This document shows positions 50,544 to 60,180 of a stretch of 64,000 nt of DNA, piece by piece (position 1 is the stretch's first letter; each line of letters opens with the position of its first letter). The stretch covers positions 124,001-188,000 of the forward strand of contig JBAVAQ010000021.1 of assembly GCA_049585795.1 (NCBI GenBank). The letters run 5' to 3'. The notes below the pieces were generated by a model that had not been told where the DNA came from, ran no database searches, and was given only the letters and a program-made list of their open reading frames with translations. The stretch is from JABDBE01 sp049585795 (GTDB taxonomy: Bacteria; Acidobacteriota; Terriglobia; Terriglobales; Acidobacteriaceae). The translations under genes and the position numbers were made by a program.

Positions 50544-51593
50544 ATGTTGCATCGTTTAGCAATCACCATCGCTGGATGCATTTTTCTTTTCTTTGGTCCA
50601 GCGGCGCTGGCTGAGGACACCGCCGCCTCCAGCAATTCAGTTTCTCCTACTGTTAAGACTTACCACGATGGCAGTATTCGGGATATCGACGCAATCGGAA
50701 ACCGGAACGTAGGCTGCGGGCGCGGTATAGGCAACTGGTACAGCATCGAAAAGCAGATCGCCATGGGCAAGACTTATGCGCAGCAGGTGGAATCCACATC
50801 GAAACTTGTCACTGACCCAGTCATCACTGAATACATCAATCGCGTCGGACAGAACCTGGTGCGCAACTCTGACGCGGAGGTGCCTTTCACCATCAAAGTT
50901 ATCGATACTGATGACATCAACGCGTTCGCCCTGCCAGGGGGATTCTTTTATGTAGATTCGGGCTTGATCCTGGCAGCGGATAGCGAAGCCGAACTCGCCG
51001 GCGTCATGGCTCACGAGATCGCCCATGTCGCGGCCTGCCACGCGGCCCGCGAGAATACCCGCAGCCAGCTCATGAATTTGGCCTCCATCCCCCTGATCTT
51101 CGTCGGTGGACCGATCGGGTACGCGGGATACGAGGCGGCAGGCTTAGCCCTGCCCATGGCCTTTCTAACATTTTCGCGCGGTTTCGAGTCTGACGCGGAC
51201 TACCTGGGCGTCCAGTACATGTACAAGGCGGGATACGATCCGCAGGCATTTACCGCCTTCTTCGAGAAAATAGAGGCGCTCGAGAAACACAAGCCAGGCA
51301 CGATCGCCAAGGCCTTCGCCACTCATCCCCAAACGCCTGAGCGCATTGAGAAGACACAGGAGGAAATCAACACTCTGCTGCCGCCGAGAGCGGAGTATAA
51401 GCTGGACACGTCCGAGTTCGAGAACGTGAAGGCGCGTCTCGCGCAGCTCGAGAACCGCCATAAAGTAGACAACCCCGGCCAGGAGAACCGCCCCACCCTT
51501 CGGCGTGCCGAACATACCACGAATGACGGCGGCGACAAGGGCGATGACGACGACGGTCCTCCGACGCTGAAACGACGCGACCCGAATGATTAA
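50544..51593 (+). CDS. M48 family metalloprotease, exported
   Basis: A 349-residue protein with a signal peptide (about 1-22) and an M48 domain at about 90-290. The zinc motif is VMAHEIAHVAACH near 155-167 and the third ligand is in FESDADYLGVQYMYKAGYDP near 215-234. HPQTPERIEKTQEEI follows. This is the BepA/YfgC/LoiP type, which checks or degrades misassembled outer-membrane proteins in the periplasm. The C-terminus is charged and low in complexity (GDDDDGPPTLKRRDPND). A TPR tail as in BepA is absent. Same strand as, and probably co-transcribed with, the VWA gene upstream. Confidence 0.88.
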   Translation: MLHRLAITIAGCIFLFFGPAALAEDTAASSNSVSPTVKTYHDGSIRDIDAIGNRNVGCGRGIGNWYSIEKQIAMGKTYAQQVESTSKLVTDPVITEYINRVGQNLVRNSDAEVPFTIKVIDTDDINAFALPGGFFYVDSGLILAADSEAELAGVMAHEIAHVAACHAARENTRSQLMNLASIPLIFVGGPIGYAGYEAAGLALPMAFLTFSRGFESDADYLGVQYMYKAGYDPQAFTAFFEKIEALEKHKPGTIAKAFATHPQTPERIEKTQEEINTLLPPRAEYKLDTSEFENVKARLAQLENRHKVDNPGQENRPTLRRAEHTTNDGGDKGDDDDGPPTLKRRDPND

Positions 51594-51649
51594 GAAAGTT
51601 GCTTCTGGAGCCGTCAATCCTGAGGCCGGACTTGGAATCTCAGAGAATT

Positions 51650-52906
51650 CTAGGCAGCGTAGACACTCCGGTTTGCTTCGGTTAGAGCTGACGCGCGGGA
51701 CATCGGCATAGCAACGCTGACGGAGGTCCCTGTCCCGTTTGACTGAATTTCGAGTCGCCCGCCCAATTCGCGAACTCGCTCGCGCATGCCAGCGATTCCC
51801 ACTCCTGCGCTTCCGCCCGATTCGAGTACCTGCTGCAGGCGCTCTTCGGGGATTCCATTCCCGTTGTCAGTCACCTCAAGATTAAGTAGATCATTTTCCC
51901 GGCGAAGCCTGACGCTAGCCGCGGATGCACCGGAGTAGCGATGGACGTTTGTGAGGCTCTCCTGTAACACTCGAAATAACACCAGCTCACAATTTCGATG
52001 CGGACGCTCCATTTTCTCCGGGAGATCACAGGCAACTTGAATCCCGCTGCGCTTGGCAAAGCCCTCTACAAACCACCTCGCGGCGGAAACAATGCCAGCT
52101 TCATCGAGCAGCGGTGGATGGAGTAAGTAGGACGTAGTGCGTATTTCCTGCAAAGCTTCGTCGGCTAGAGCACTGAGGTCGTCGACCAGGCTTGAAAGTT
52201 CCGGCACGCGCGCAGCAAACCGCTGGAGCAATGCTAAGGTCATTTTCAATGCGGCCAGCGTCTGCCCAGTCGTGTCGTGCAGATCGCGGGCGATGTGACG
52301 GCGCTCTTCATCCCGAAGGGTCATCAGCCGTACCGATAAATTGCGCAATCGCGCTTCCGCTTCTTTGCGTCCTTTGACTTCCGACTCCAGTTCGCGCATC
52401 GCTTGTGAAAGCTCGATGGTGCGCTCTACCACTCGCCCCTCCAATTCGTCGTGAGCCTCCCGAAGCTTCTGTTCTGCCTTTGTCCGCTCGTTCGTTTCCA
52501 CCGTGAGTGCTACAACTGCGTCGTTCAGCCGCAGTTGTTTCCTGCGGTTGGCTTCCCCGAGCCAGATGAGAACGGCCGAGACCAGAAAGAAACCAATCAC
52601 GGCATGAATCTCTGAATGCGGAATGGTCAAGGAATGACGCGGATCAACGAACCAATAAAAAATTGCCCCGAAACTAATCAGGCCACACAAGACGGCGGGA
52701 ACTAAACCACATACCAGAGCGCAGAACGCCACCGCCATATATACAGTCGAGTAGAAAGCAACATGACCGAGGACGGGATCGAGAAACCAACGAAGCAATA
52801 TTGCGATAGCCGCAGTCGCAATCGCGATGGCATAGCGGTTAAACACATCTTGGCGTTGTAAGGGAGACAGAACCGCAAAGACACGTCGTGGTAGCAAACC
52901 TGCCAT
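51650..52906 (-). CDS. Membrane histidine kinase, NarL-type (HisKA_3)
   Basis: A 418-residue sensor kinase. The N-terminal 120 residues hold about four membrane segments (DUF4118/KdpD-like region). A coiled coil at about 135-190 leads to the H-box ERRHIARDLHDTTGQTLAALKM near 201-222, with the phospho-accepting histidine in RDLHD. The ATPase domain has N and G boxes (VLFRVLQESLTNVHRYSG, VTDNGNGIPEERLQ, GVGIAGMRERVRELGG). It lacks an adjacent LuxR-type response regulator, so the partner is elsewhere. Confidence 0.88.
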   Translation of the reverse strand: MAGLLPRRVFAVLSPLQRQDVFNRYAIAIATAAIAILLRWFLDPVLGHVAFYSTVYMAVAFCALVCGLVPAVLCGLISFGAIFYWFVDPRHSLTIPHSEIHAVIGFFLVSAVLIWLGEANRRKQLRLNDAVVALTVETNERTKAEQKLREAHDELEGRVVERTIELSQAMRELESEVKGRKEAEARLRNLSVRLMTLRDEERRHIARDLHDTTGQTLAALKMTLALLQRFAARVPELSSLVDDLSALADEALQEIRTTSYLLHPPLLDEAGIVSAARWFVEGFAKRSGIQVACDLPEKMERPHRNCELVLFRVLQESLTNVHRYSGASAASVRLRRENDLLNLEVTDNGNGIPEERLQQVLESGGSAGVGIAGMRERVRELGGRLEIQSNGTGTSVSVAMPMSRASALTEANRSVYAA

Positions 52907-53023
52907 ACCAGCTTCCTCGTAGGGCGCTCGGGAGGAACCGCTGCCGTTAAACCAGAACTGTTAAGAATTTAGCACAAAAGTCAGAGCGCACTAATAAAAT
53001 CGTCCCTGGATTTTACCGTGATC

Positions 53024-53524
53024 TCACGGCACCCAGGCGGCCAGGTTTACTTCTCGATATTTCGGCTCGCTGGGTTCTTCGGTCTGAACTTTAGAAGGCG
53101 TGCTTTGCTCGTAGCCTTCGACGATATAGCAAATCGCACGATCAAAGAATTGATTTATAAGCCAAAGCAGTTCCATCTCTCCATAGAGCTCCACCGGAGT
53201 GCGAGGGAATCCCTGCTTCTGCAGGAAGCTCCAAATATGCTCTTTAGTGAATGTCATAGCCCAGCAGACATCGGCAAGGCGCACATCCTGACTGGCTCGC
53301 GCCGCACCCAACTCGCGGTAGCAGGCTTCAATATCGCTGCCCGTCTTGTTCAGCAGCCATTCGCTTAAATGTTGAAGAAGCCCTTGCGTCCAGGATTGAA
53401 CCTCAATTTCCGGTATTTTACGGATGCTGCTCGTACGAGGCGAGGTGCGAATCTGCTGTGTTAGATTTTTCGCGATTTCCGCAGAATGCCTTTCGATGAG
53501 ACGAACCAACCTAAGCCCAATCAT
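53024..53524 (-). CDS. RsbRD_N-like sensory domain protein
   Basis: A 166-residue helical protein resembling the N-terminal domain of RsbR/RsbRD stressosome regulators (PF14361-like): RLIERHSAEIAKNLTQQIR near 8-26, WTQGLLQHLSEWLLN near 45-59, VRLADVCWAMTFTKEHIWSFLQ near 83-104. No STAS or output domain. Function as a sensor or dimer partner is inferred from the family only. GGGGGCGAG lies before the ATG. Neighbours are a histidine kinase and a CHASE3-HAMP protein, so this stretch looks signalling-related. Confidence 0.7.
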   Translation of the reverse strand: MIGLRLVRLIERHSAEIAKNLTQQIRTSPRTSSIRKIPEIEVQSWTQGLLQHLSEWLLNKTGSDIEACYRELGAARASQDVRLADVCWAMTFTKEHIWSFLQKQGFPRTPVELYGEMELLWLINQFFDRAICYIVEGYEQSTPSKVQTEEPSEPKYREVNLAAWVP

Positions 53525-53761
53525 GCTCGCCCCCGCACCCGAGCAATGTCGATTTCTTTACTGCATGCTCGTGGCTTGCCTCTTCGAAGAGGTTCCTCTT
53601 TTGTCAATTGGTCAAAAGCCCCCTACATAACTAGATTCAGTCAGAGGAGCTTTTCGTTGTATGGCCGAGGCATAAATTGGCTGCCTGCCGCAAAATGGCC
53701 AACTCTTGGATGGTCCGATTCATCTCTCGAACATCGACGTCCTGGCGCCTTGGCCAGCACG

Positions 53762-54754
53762 TTATCGTGAGCGCTCCGGTGCGGCGCGTGAGGTTACGCC
53801 CGGAGCATGCGTGATCAGATTTCGAACACTTTTTGCCAGTTCGACGACTTCTCCTTCGCCTTTGAGTTCGAAATCGATCAGGTAGTTTCCAGACGCCGCG
53901 TGATCCACGGCCTCTTTTAGGTCAAGCAACGGTTTCACCACCTGGCGAGGCAGCACGAAACTGATCCAGACACTCAACAAGACGGTGAGCGCGGACACTA
54001 TGCTAAGCACCCATTCCGCGCGATGCAGCAGATTTCGCGCTTGATGGTGGTCTCGTTCCACTCGATCCCAGCCTCGGTTCTCCAGTTCCGATGCTCGTTG
54101 CAGGACCTGCTGGCTTGAGGCCTGGAGACCGGGAGATACCTCGCGCAAAATGGGATCGCCTGCTTCCAGGGTCCTTGTGATCTGGAGGTCGAGCGAATCA
54201 GCCTGGCTGCGAAGATCGGCGATGAGCTGGGCTCGAGTCTTGTGCCTGGCTTGTATCAAAAGCTCATTCAAATCCTTCTCGTAGGCTTGCACTACTTCGC
54301 TAGTTCTTCCTGTGGGACTGCCTTCTGGTGTTTCAGTCAGCGATACGGCCTCGGCAAATTGCTGGCCGTACAGATTCACATTTTCCAGAGCCTGCTGGGT
54401 GACGGGCTGCTCTGCCGACGCAAGATCACTGATCTTTCCCAATGCCTGCTTTACCCGCATGAGTGACTCTTCGTTTGCCTTAAGGTATTCGGGATCACGA
54501 AGCAGGAAGTAGTTTCGCTCGCCGCGCCGGGCATCAAGCATGTCAACCGATGCCTTCTCCGCAAGTCTTGCTACCGGAGCGTCTATGCTGACTATGCGGT
54601 CTACAATTACGCCCATGCTGTACAGGTAGTAAACCGCAAGAAAAATCACGGGTACAAGAATCAATCTTACGATGGCCAGACTATAAGCGACTCTACGACG
54701 CAGGGACCTGCCGGGAGCCACGATCTTGAACGATTTCCGCAACCCTAGTTCCAC
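53762..54754 (-). CDS. CHASE3-HAMP membrane sensor without output domain
   Basis: A 330-residue protein with membrane segments at about 22-46 and 238-258. The extracytoplasmic CHASE3-like helical bundle lies between them (DARRGERNYFLLRDPEYL near 75-92 is characteristic). A HAMP domain at about 257-312 follows (PRQVVKPLLDLKEAVDHAASGN). Then it stops, with no kinase, cyclase or chemoreceptor domain. Start is a GTG with GAGGGA seven bases upstream. It may signal through a partner protein; the histidine kinase at 51650 and the RsbRD-like protein are on the same strand nearby. Confidence 0.8.
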   Translation of the reverse strand: MELGLRKSFKIVAPGRSLRRRVAYSLAIVRLILVPVIFLAVYYLYSMGVIVDRIVSIDAPVARLAEKASVDMLDARRGERNYFLLRDPEYLKANEESLMRVKQALGKISDLASAEQPVTQQALENVNLYGQQFAEAVSLTETPEGSPTGRTSEVVQAYEKDLNELLIQARHKTRAQLIADLRSQADSLDLQITRTLEAGDPILREVSPGLQASSQQVLQRASELENRGWDRVERDHHQARNLLHRAEWVLSIVSALTVLLSVWISFVLPRQVVKPLLDLKEAVDHAASGNYLIDFELKGEGEVVELAKSVRNLITHAPGVTSRAAPERSR

Positions 54755-55238
54755 GGATTTCCCTCACCGGCTTTCGCTTCATGCGTGTCGCAGGGGAGCA
54801 ACCGACTTTTTTCTCGACTGCGTTTCATTGAATCACCCCTTCTCTGGCACGTTCTTTCCAAGAGTATAGACCTGGCAAAAGCGATCATCGTGGCAATTGA
54901 CGAGGATGCGAAGAGCCACGTGCCACTCATCCCAGGTCATTTTTGGTTTTGTAAGATGCTGTCTTTGTTCGAAGAAGGGACATTCGTGAAGCGAGGGACG
55001 AACACGATCAAGGTGAATATCCGGTTGATCGCGGCTGCGATTGAACAGACTGAGAAACGTCCGTCAGCCAAGGTTCGATTCGGCGAAGACCTTCACTGCT
55101 GCCTGAACTCGGTGCGGGTCTAGATTCCTCCCTCCGCGCGAGCGCGGCATTGTGCTTTAGGTAAATTATAGAAAAAAAGATCGAAAGACTGAAAGACACC
55201 CGCGCGACTGGATAACCAGCCCACTTGCGGGCACGAAG
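54755..55238. other. Intergenic region
   Basis: 484 bases with no gene I can support. Short open frames occur on both strands but lack a domain, a ribosome binding site or protein-like composition. Confidence 0.4.
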
Positions 55239-56048
55239 TCATCGAGGCGTCCATTGCGGATGACCGGTAAAAAGGCCATTGGCCACTCCGATCTGATAGG
55301 CGAGCACCACTCCAAAGGCCAAGCTGACCAGGCCTGAAGCCAGCCCTAGGCGCTGCGAAAACTTCTCGTGCTTTTTGCCAAAGAAGTTGAAGGCGGAAGC
55401 GATGCTCAGCGTAATCAGCATCATCCCGCCAACCGTGCCGGCTCCGAAGACGAGCAAGTAAGCGATCGCCCAGTGGGGATTCCGGATGGTCGTGAGGATC
55501 AGCAAAGCCACTGCGGCGGATCCGGCGAGTCCATGAACAATACCCACGACCAACGGACGAAGCTGTTGATAGAGACCGATCCTGCCGAACAAGCGATCGA
55601 GCCAGGTCAGCGGGGTTTGCTCGTGGCTGTGAACATGTGTCTCCGATGAGTGTCCATGCAGGTGGCTGTGGACGTAGTCACCGTGGCTGTGGGGATGCTG
55701 GTGAATGAGATCCGTGTTTTCCTGATAAGAGTCAGAGATCGAACGCGTGGAGCGCAGAAAGCTGGCAATATTCATTACCCCAAGGACAATCAGCATCAGT
55801 CCCACGGAGAGCTCCATCGAGAGGCCGATCCGTGTGGGAATCACCACGTCAAAGAGAATGATGAGGGTGCCCACGGCAAAAATAGTCAGCGTATGCCCGA
55901 TGCCCCAGAAGATGCCGGTCATCGCGGCTTTCAGAAGGTTGCGTTGGTGGCTGACGATCGTGGTGACCGCAATTACGTGGTCGGGATCGGTAGCGTGGCG
56001 CATCCCGAGGAAAAATCCTACCGCGATAATGGAAAGAAAGCTGATCAT
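55239..56048 (-). CDS. Nickel/cobalt transporter, NiCoT/UreH-like
   Basis: A 269-residue membrane protein with about six membrane segments. The NiCoT signature is GMRHATDPDHVIAVTTIV at 15-32 (H-A-T-D-P-D-H) and the second helix has GIFWGIGHTLTIF. A histidine-rich loop at about 116-143 (HQHPHSHGDYVHSHLHGHS) probably collects metal. Nickel or cobalt uptake would serve urease, hydrogenase or B12 enzymes; a B12-dependent mutase is encoded in this window, but no direct link is seen. Confidence 0.9.
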   Translation of the reverse strand: MISFLSIIAVGFFLGMRHATDPDHVIAVTTIVSHQRNLLKAAMTGIFWGIGHTLTIFAVGTLIILFDVVIPTRIGLSMELSVGLMLIVLGVMNIASFLRSTRSISDSYQENTDLIHQHPHSHGDYVHSHLHGHSSETHVHSHEQTPLTWLDRLFGRIGLYQQLRPLVVGIVHGLAGSAAVALLILTTIRNPHWAIAYLLVFGAGTVGGMMLITLSIASAFNFFGKKHEKFSQRLGLASGLVSLAFGVVLAYQIGVANGLFTGHPQWTPR

Positions 56049-56403
56049 CGAGTGCGTTTTCCTGGCTTAGATTGCGGTCGCCGATCGCAACTCGTCAAGG
56101 TGCGCCGGTCAAGAAACCAGGTAGTATTCTATGTTCTCATCGGCCTTTGCGGAAAGCCTCAGAACCCGCACCCCCGGGCGAACAACCTGGATGTTACCGT
56201 ACGCGGAATCCCAGTCGAATTCAACTGCCGGGGCCGCGTCCATTTTCGTGAACACTGACGCGTCGACGCAGCAAGACTCTCTGACGATCTTTCAATGCAG
56301 CGAACAGTTTGATACAGCCAATGCAAATTATGCGTTGGACCCTCCTCCGGGAAGACGCTATGTTGAAATCATCCGAAACTTCCTGGAGCTCACGAGAGGA
56401 GCC
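56049..56403. other. Intergenic region
   Basis: 355 bases between the divergent NiCoT gene and the small gene at 56404. An open frame enters from the left but no start or coding pattern before 56404 was convincing. Confidence 0.4.
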
Positions 56404-56718
56404 ATGATGAGATCCCAACGACGTTCCTTCCCCCGCCTGGCACAGGCCTGCCCTCGCCGTTTGCGAAGCGAAACCATAGTTGATTCCCCACATCCACTAA
56501 AGGCCACCCGTGGGGAGGTTGCCAAAAAACAACTCTCCAACGAAATAGATGTGGACCTGCTGCTGCACTTTTCCCAACGGTTATATGCCCATGCTCTCAC
56601 CTTGCAAGAAGTGATCAGGAACCAAGGAGAAGCAACTTACGAGGCTTTGAGACCCAGATACGACCGCCAGGCTGCACAGCAGTTTGAAGTTTTCTATCAG
56701 ACTTTTAAACGGTCCTGA
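56404..56718 (+). CDS. Small basic protein of unknown function
   Basis: A 104-residue protein. The start at ATG 56404 is chosen because AGAGGAG lies directly before it; the frame is open for 270 further bases upstream but that part looks non-coding. The N-terminal 45 residues are Arg-rich; the rest is helical (DVDLLLHFSQRLYAHALTLQE near 48-68, YEALRPRYDRQAAQQFEVFYQ near 78-98). No family recognised. Confidence 0.5.
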   Translation: MMRSQRRSFPRLAQACPRRLRSETIVDSPHPLKATRGEVAKKQLSNEIDVDLLLHFSQRLYAHALTLQEVIRNQGEATYEALRPRYDRQAAQQFEVFYQTFKRS

Positions 56719-57109
56719 GGATTCCGCAAGTGTTTTTCGGGCGCGTCTTGTGAACATATTGCATCGTGAATAATCGTCTGCCCCGGGGCCCTAGACAAGC
56801 CGGATGGACAAGATGCGGTCGAAACTCGTTAACCGATTACATGACGCCGATCCTGATGTGCCGTCCGGCATCCTTGGGAGAGACGAGAACAACGTATCCT
56901 GCGAAAAGTAGGCCCGCGGTTCCCACCAAATCTCGAAACACCCTATTGTGGCTCGCGAACGTTTTCACCTCTCTGCTCGCCATCGAATACAGTTTTCCAA
57001 GAGCCATCGAGTGAATCGCTTGAAGAAGGGGATGCTCCCGCAAAATAAGTTTCGGTGGTAGGCTGTTAGGGTTTTTCGGCCAAAACTGGATGTCTGGGGA
57101 GCTTCTCAT
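56719..57109. other. Intergenic region upstream of the aldehyde dehydrogenase
   Basis: 391 bases with no supported gene or repeat; contains the promoter region of the gene at 57110. Confidence 0.4.
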
Positions 57110-58591
57110 ATGAACCAATTCGCAAAGCTGAACCAGCAGTACATCGGTGGAGTATGGCGAGACGGGTCGAGCAAGAAAACACTCACAGACAGCAACCCTT
57201 ACAACGGAAAGCCCATTGCCGAGTTCAAGCTGGCAAGCTTGTCGGATTTGGATGAGGCTTATCGCTCGGCGTCCGCCGCCCAAAAGATATGGGCTGAGGT
57301 GAATCCGTTCGAGAAGCGCGCGATTCTCGAAAAGGCAATCACCTGGATCGAACAGAACGAGCCTGACATCACCGACATCATCATCGACGAACTGGGCGGT
57401 ACCCATCTCAAAGCTTTCATCGAGATCATGCTGGTGAAGAGCTTTATCAAGGAAGCGTCCACCTATCCGCTGCGCATGACCGGCGAAATCCTGCCCTCAA
57501 CAATCGATGGTAAGGAAAATCGGCTCTACCGTATTCCGGCCGGCGTGGTGGGGGTGATCAGCCCGTTTAATTTTCCGTTCAATCTGAGCATGCGGTCAGT
57601 TGCGCCGGCTCTGGCTTGTGGCAACGGCGTAGTACTGAAACCACATGACGATACTCCGATTATGGGGGGAACGCTGATCGCCAAAATCTTTGAAGAAGCG
57701 GGAATTCCCAAGGGACTGTTGAACGTGATCGTGGCTGACATTGGCGAGATCGGCGACGCGTTTGTGGAACATCCGATTCCGCGCATCATTTCCTTCACCG
57801 GCTCCGAGGCCGTGGGCCGGCATATCGGGAGAGTTGCGGGCGGAGCCTTGAAAAAAGCTATCCTCGAACTGGGTGGAAACAGCGCGCTCATCGTATTGGA
57901 AGACGCCGATCTGCAAACCGCGATTAACGCCGCCGTGTTCAGCCGCTTTGCTCATCAGGGACAGGTTTGCATGTGCGCCAACCGGATTCTCGTGCAGCAC
58001 AGTGTCTATGACAAATTTCTGGACAAATTCGTAAACCAGGTTTCCAGGCTGAAAGCGGGCGATCCGCGGGATCCCCAAACCGATCTCGGTCCGCTGATCA
58101 ACCAGCGGCAGACCGAATCGTTTTCCAAGCAGGTGCAGAAGGGAATTGACGAAGGCGTCCGAACTGTTCTGCGGGGGAAGATCGAGGGCAACGTCGCCTG
58201 GCCGACGATCTTTGCCCATGTGAAGCCCGATATGTGGGTCGCGCAAAACGAAATGTTTGGTCCGGCCGTTTGTGTAATGCCATTCGACACGCCCGAGGAT
58301 GCGATCCGAATCGCCAATGACAGCCGCTACGGACTAAGCGGCGCGATTCATACGCAAGACGTCGAATATGGAGCCGAGTTGGCCAAACAAATCGAGTCGG
58401 GCATGGTCCACGTCAACGATGGCACGATCAATGACGATCCCCTGATTGCATTCGGCGGAGAAAAAGCGTCTGGCGTTGGCCGTCTCAACGGGAAATGGGC
58501 GCTGGAGGAATTCACCACGTTGAAGTGGGTCTCGGTACAACATAAGGCGCGGCACTATCCGTTTGAAATTGCGGTTCCGAAGGCGTCTTAG
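57110..58591 (+). CDS. Aldehyde dehydrogenase, aromatic (vanillin/benzaldehyde) type
   Basis: A 493-residue NAD(P)-dependent dehydrogenase. Catalytic cysteine C287 is in HQGQVCMCANRILV, the base glutamate in AILELGGNSALIV near 250-262. The glycine motif is ISFTGSEAVGRHIG. N-terminal YIGGVWRDGSSKKTLTDSNP and IPAGVVGVISPFNFPFNLSM match vanillin/benzaldehyde dehydrogenases. It converges on pcaGH, whose product cleaves protocatechuate, consistent with oxidising an aromatic aldehyde toward that ring-cleavage route. No VanAB demethylase is present, so the exact substrate is inferred. Confidence 0.85.
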   Translation: MNQFAKLNQQYIGGVWRDGSSKKTLTDSNPYNGKPIAEFKLASLSDLDEAYRSASAAQKIWAEVNPFEKRAILEKAITWIEQNEPDITDIIIDELGGTHLKAFIEIMLVKSFIKEASTYPLRMTGEILPSTIDGKENRLYRIPAGVVGVISPFNFPFNLSMRSVAPALACGNGVVLKPHDDTPIMGGTLIAKIFEEAGIPKGLLNVIVADIGEIGDAFVEHPIPRIISFTGSEAVGRHIGRVAGGALKKAILELGGNSALIVLEDADLQTAINAAVFSRFAHQGQVCMCANRILVQHSVYDKFLDKFVNQVSRLKAGDPRDPQTDLGPLINQRQTESFSKQVQKGIDEGVRTVLRGKIEGNVAWPTIFAHVKPDMWVAQNEMFGPAVCVMPFDTPEDAIRIANDSRYGLSGAIHTQDVEYGAELAKQIESGMVHVNDGTINDDPLIAFGGEKASGVGRLNGKWALEEFTTLKWVSVQHKARHYPFEIAVPKAS

Positions 58592-58602
58592 CGCCATTTT
58601 TT
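58582..58602 (+). terminator. Weak terminator after the aldehyde dehydrogenase
   Basis: Short stem GGCG/CGCC around TCTTAG followed by ATTTTTT. Overlaps the stop codon; weak stem. Confidence 0.3.
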
Positions 58603-58612
58603 ACGTATCGCG

Positions 58613-59188
58613 TCAAACGTCGAAGAACACGGTTTCGTGTTCACCTTGAAGGTGCACATCAAGACGCCACACGCCGGGACGTTCAGGATCGAGGCGGGCC
58701 ATGAGAGTCGCACGACGATCCGCGGGAACGATCGAAAGAACAGGATCCTCCTGGTTGGCAGGATCGCCGGAAAAATATACCCGTGTGTGAAGCTGCTTGA
58801 GCATACCGCGAGCGAATACCGCGAGGCTCAAGTGGGGAGCCTGGAGAACGTCGCCCGGTCCGGGCACGCGCCCGGGTTTGATGGTCTCAAATTCACAACT
58901 ACCGTCGTCCGCTGTGCCCATGCGCCCGAAACCCGTACATGCAGGATCGACCGCTTTATCTTGCCGATCGTCGGGATGATTGTATTTTCCGTTAGCGTCG
59001 GCTTGCCATATCTCAATCATCGCATCGGGAACGGGCGCGCCATCGCCGTCCAGCACGCGACATAACAGCAGAACCCGTTCACCTTTGGCCAGTGAACCCG
59101 CGACGCAACGGACCGAACACTTTTCGGTGGTCAAGCCGAGAGAGAAAAAAGGGCCAACGGTTTGCGATGGAGTCGGACCCAAGCTCAT
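58613..59188 (-). CDS. pcaG: Protocatechuate 3,4-dioxygenase, alpha subunit
   Basis: A 191-residue intradiol dioxygenase alpha chain. It starts GPTPSQTVGPFFSLGLT and has VPDAMIEIWQADANGKYNHP near 53-72 and GTADDGSCEFETIKPGRVPG near 91-110. The alpha chain lacks the iron histidine pair, which the beta chain keeps. Together with PcaH it opens protocatechuate to beta-carboxy-cis,cis-muconate. Starts one base after the stop of pcaH; co-transcribed. Confidence 0.93.
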   Translation of the reverse strand: MSLGPTPSQTVGPFFSLGLTTEKCSVRCVAGSLAKGERVLLLCRVLDGDGAPVPDAMIEIWQADANGKYNHPDDRQDKAVDPACTGFGRMGTADDGSCEFETIKPGRVPGPGDVLQAPHLSLAVFARGMLKQLHTRVYFSGDPANQEDPVLSIVPADRRATLMARLDPERPGVWRLDVHLQGEHETVFFDV

Positions 59189-59189
59189 G

Positions 59190-59915
59190 CTATGCCTCGA
59201 ACGGAGTCGCCTCAGGGCCGCGCAGAATAATGTCGAACTTGTAGCCCAGCGCCCACTGCGGCTGCGTAGTTTCTAAATCGAATTTGCTGACCATCCGCTG
59301 CCTCGCCTTTTCATCCGGGATGGACTGATAAATCGGATCGAACGCGAACAGCGGATCGCCAGGAAAATACATCTGCGTGACCAAACGCGTGATAAACGCC
59401 CTGCCAAAAATCGAAAAGTGGATGTGTGCCGGGCGCCATGCATTGTAGTGATTGAACCAGGGGTAAGCCCCCGGCTTAATAGTCACAAAACGATAAGCGC
59501 CATTCTCGTCGGTGAGTGTGCGGCCAGCGCCGGTAAAATTAGGATCAAGGGGCGCGGGGTGTTGGTCCTTCGAATGAACATACCGTCCCGCAGAATTCGC
59601 CTGCCAAATCTCAACCAAGGTGCGCGGAATGGGGCGCCCGTTGCTGTCCAGCACCCGCCCGGTCACGATAATTCGCTCGCCGCGGGGCTCATCGCTATGC
59701 TGGCGCGTAAGGTCGTTATCGGTTTCCGCGATTTCGCCGTGTCCGTACACGGGGCCCGTGACCTCCGACAAAGTATGCGGGAGGAAGATCAGCGGCTTCG
59801 TCGGGGCGCGCCGCATGGTAGAGCGATAAGGCTCATAGAGCGAAGGAGGCTGGCCGTCTGGCTCGTGCCGCCGGTACGGCGTGATGACCGAACGCTGGTC
59901 AGTCAACTTGGACAT
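59190..59915 (-). CDS. pcaH: Protocatechuate 3,4-dioxygenase, beta subunit
   Basis: A 241-residue catalytic chain. The non-haem Fe(III) ligands are visible as the tyrosine of NSAGRYVHS, the tyrosine of WFNHYNAWRP and the two histidines of PAHIHFSIFG. The N-terminal arm with RSTMRRAPTKPLIFLPHTLSE is typical of PcaH. Length fits the family. GAGAGGG before the ATG supports the start. The downstream pathway genes pcaB, C and D are not in the window. Confidence 0.95.
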   Translation of the reverse strand: MSKLTDQRSVITPYRRHEPDGQPPSLYEPYRSTMRRAPTKPLIFLPHTLSEVTGPVYGHGEIAETDNDLTRQHSDEPRGERIIVTGRVLDSNGRPIPRTLVEIWQANSAGRYVHSKDQHPAPLDPNFTGAGRTLTDENGAYRFVTIKPGAYPWFNHYNAWRPAHIHFSIFGRAFITRLVTQMYFPGDPLFAFDPIYQSIPDEKARQRMVSKFDLETTQPQWALGYKFDIILRGPEATPFEA

Positions 59916-60180
59916 AAAACCCTCTCAGGTTCACGGTGAACAAATGCGTCACCGAGGCGAATGGTAGCGCAGCCCCTGCCGTTTGTCATCAAAGGTTCTC
60001 GACGCATACCAGGTTACCGCCAAGTGGCCGTAGGCCGGTACAGTTGTAGCGCTCTTTACCAACCTTTACTCCAGATTGACAGACTCTTTACAACACCTCG
60101 CGCAAGTTCAGCTGAAATTTCGTTCCTCCTTATGTGCGCAGCAATGAAGCTCGCGAACCAGAAGGGGGAGTCTCACGGTC

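Noticed and set aside
54785..55123. 112-residue open frame (+) and overlapping 61-residue frame (-)
   Set aside because: No domain, no ribosome binding site and unnatural composition; they overlap each other in the promoter region of the CHASE3-HAMP gene.
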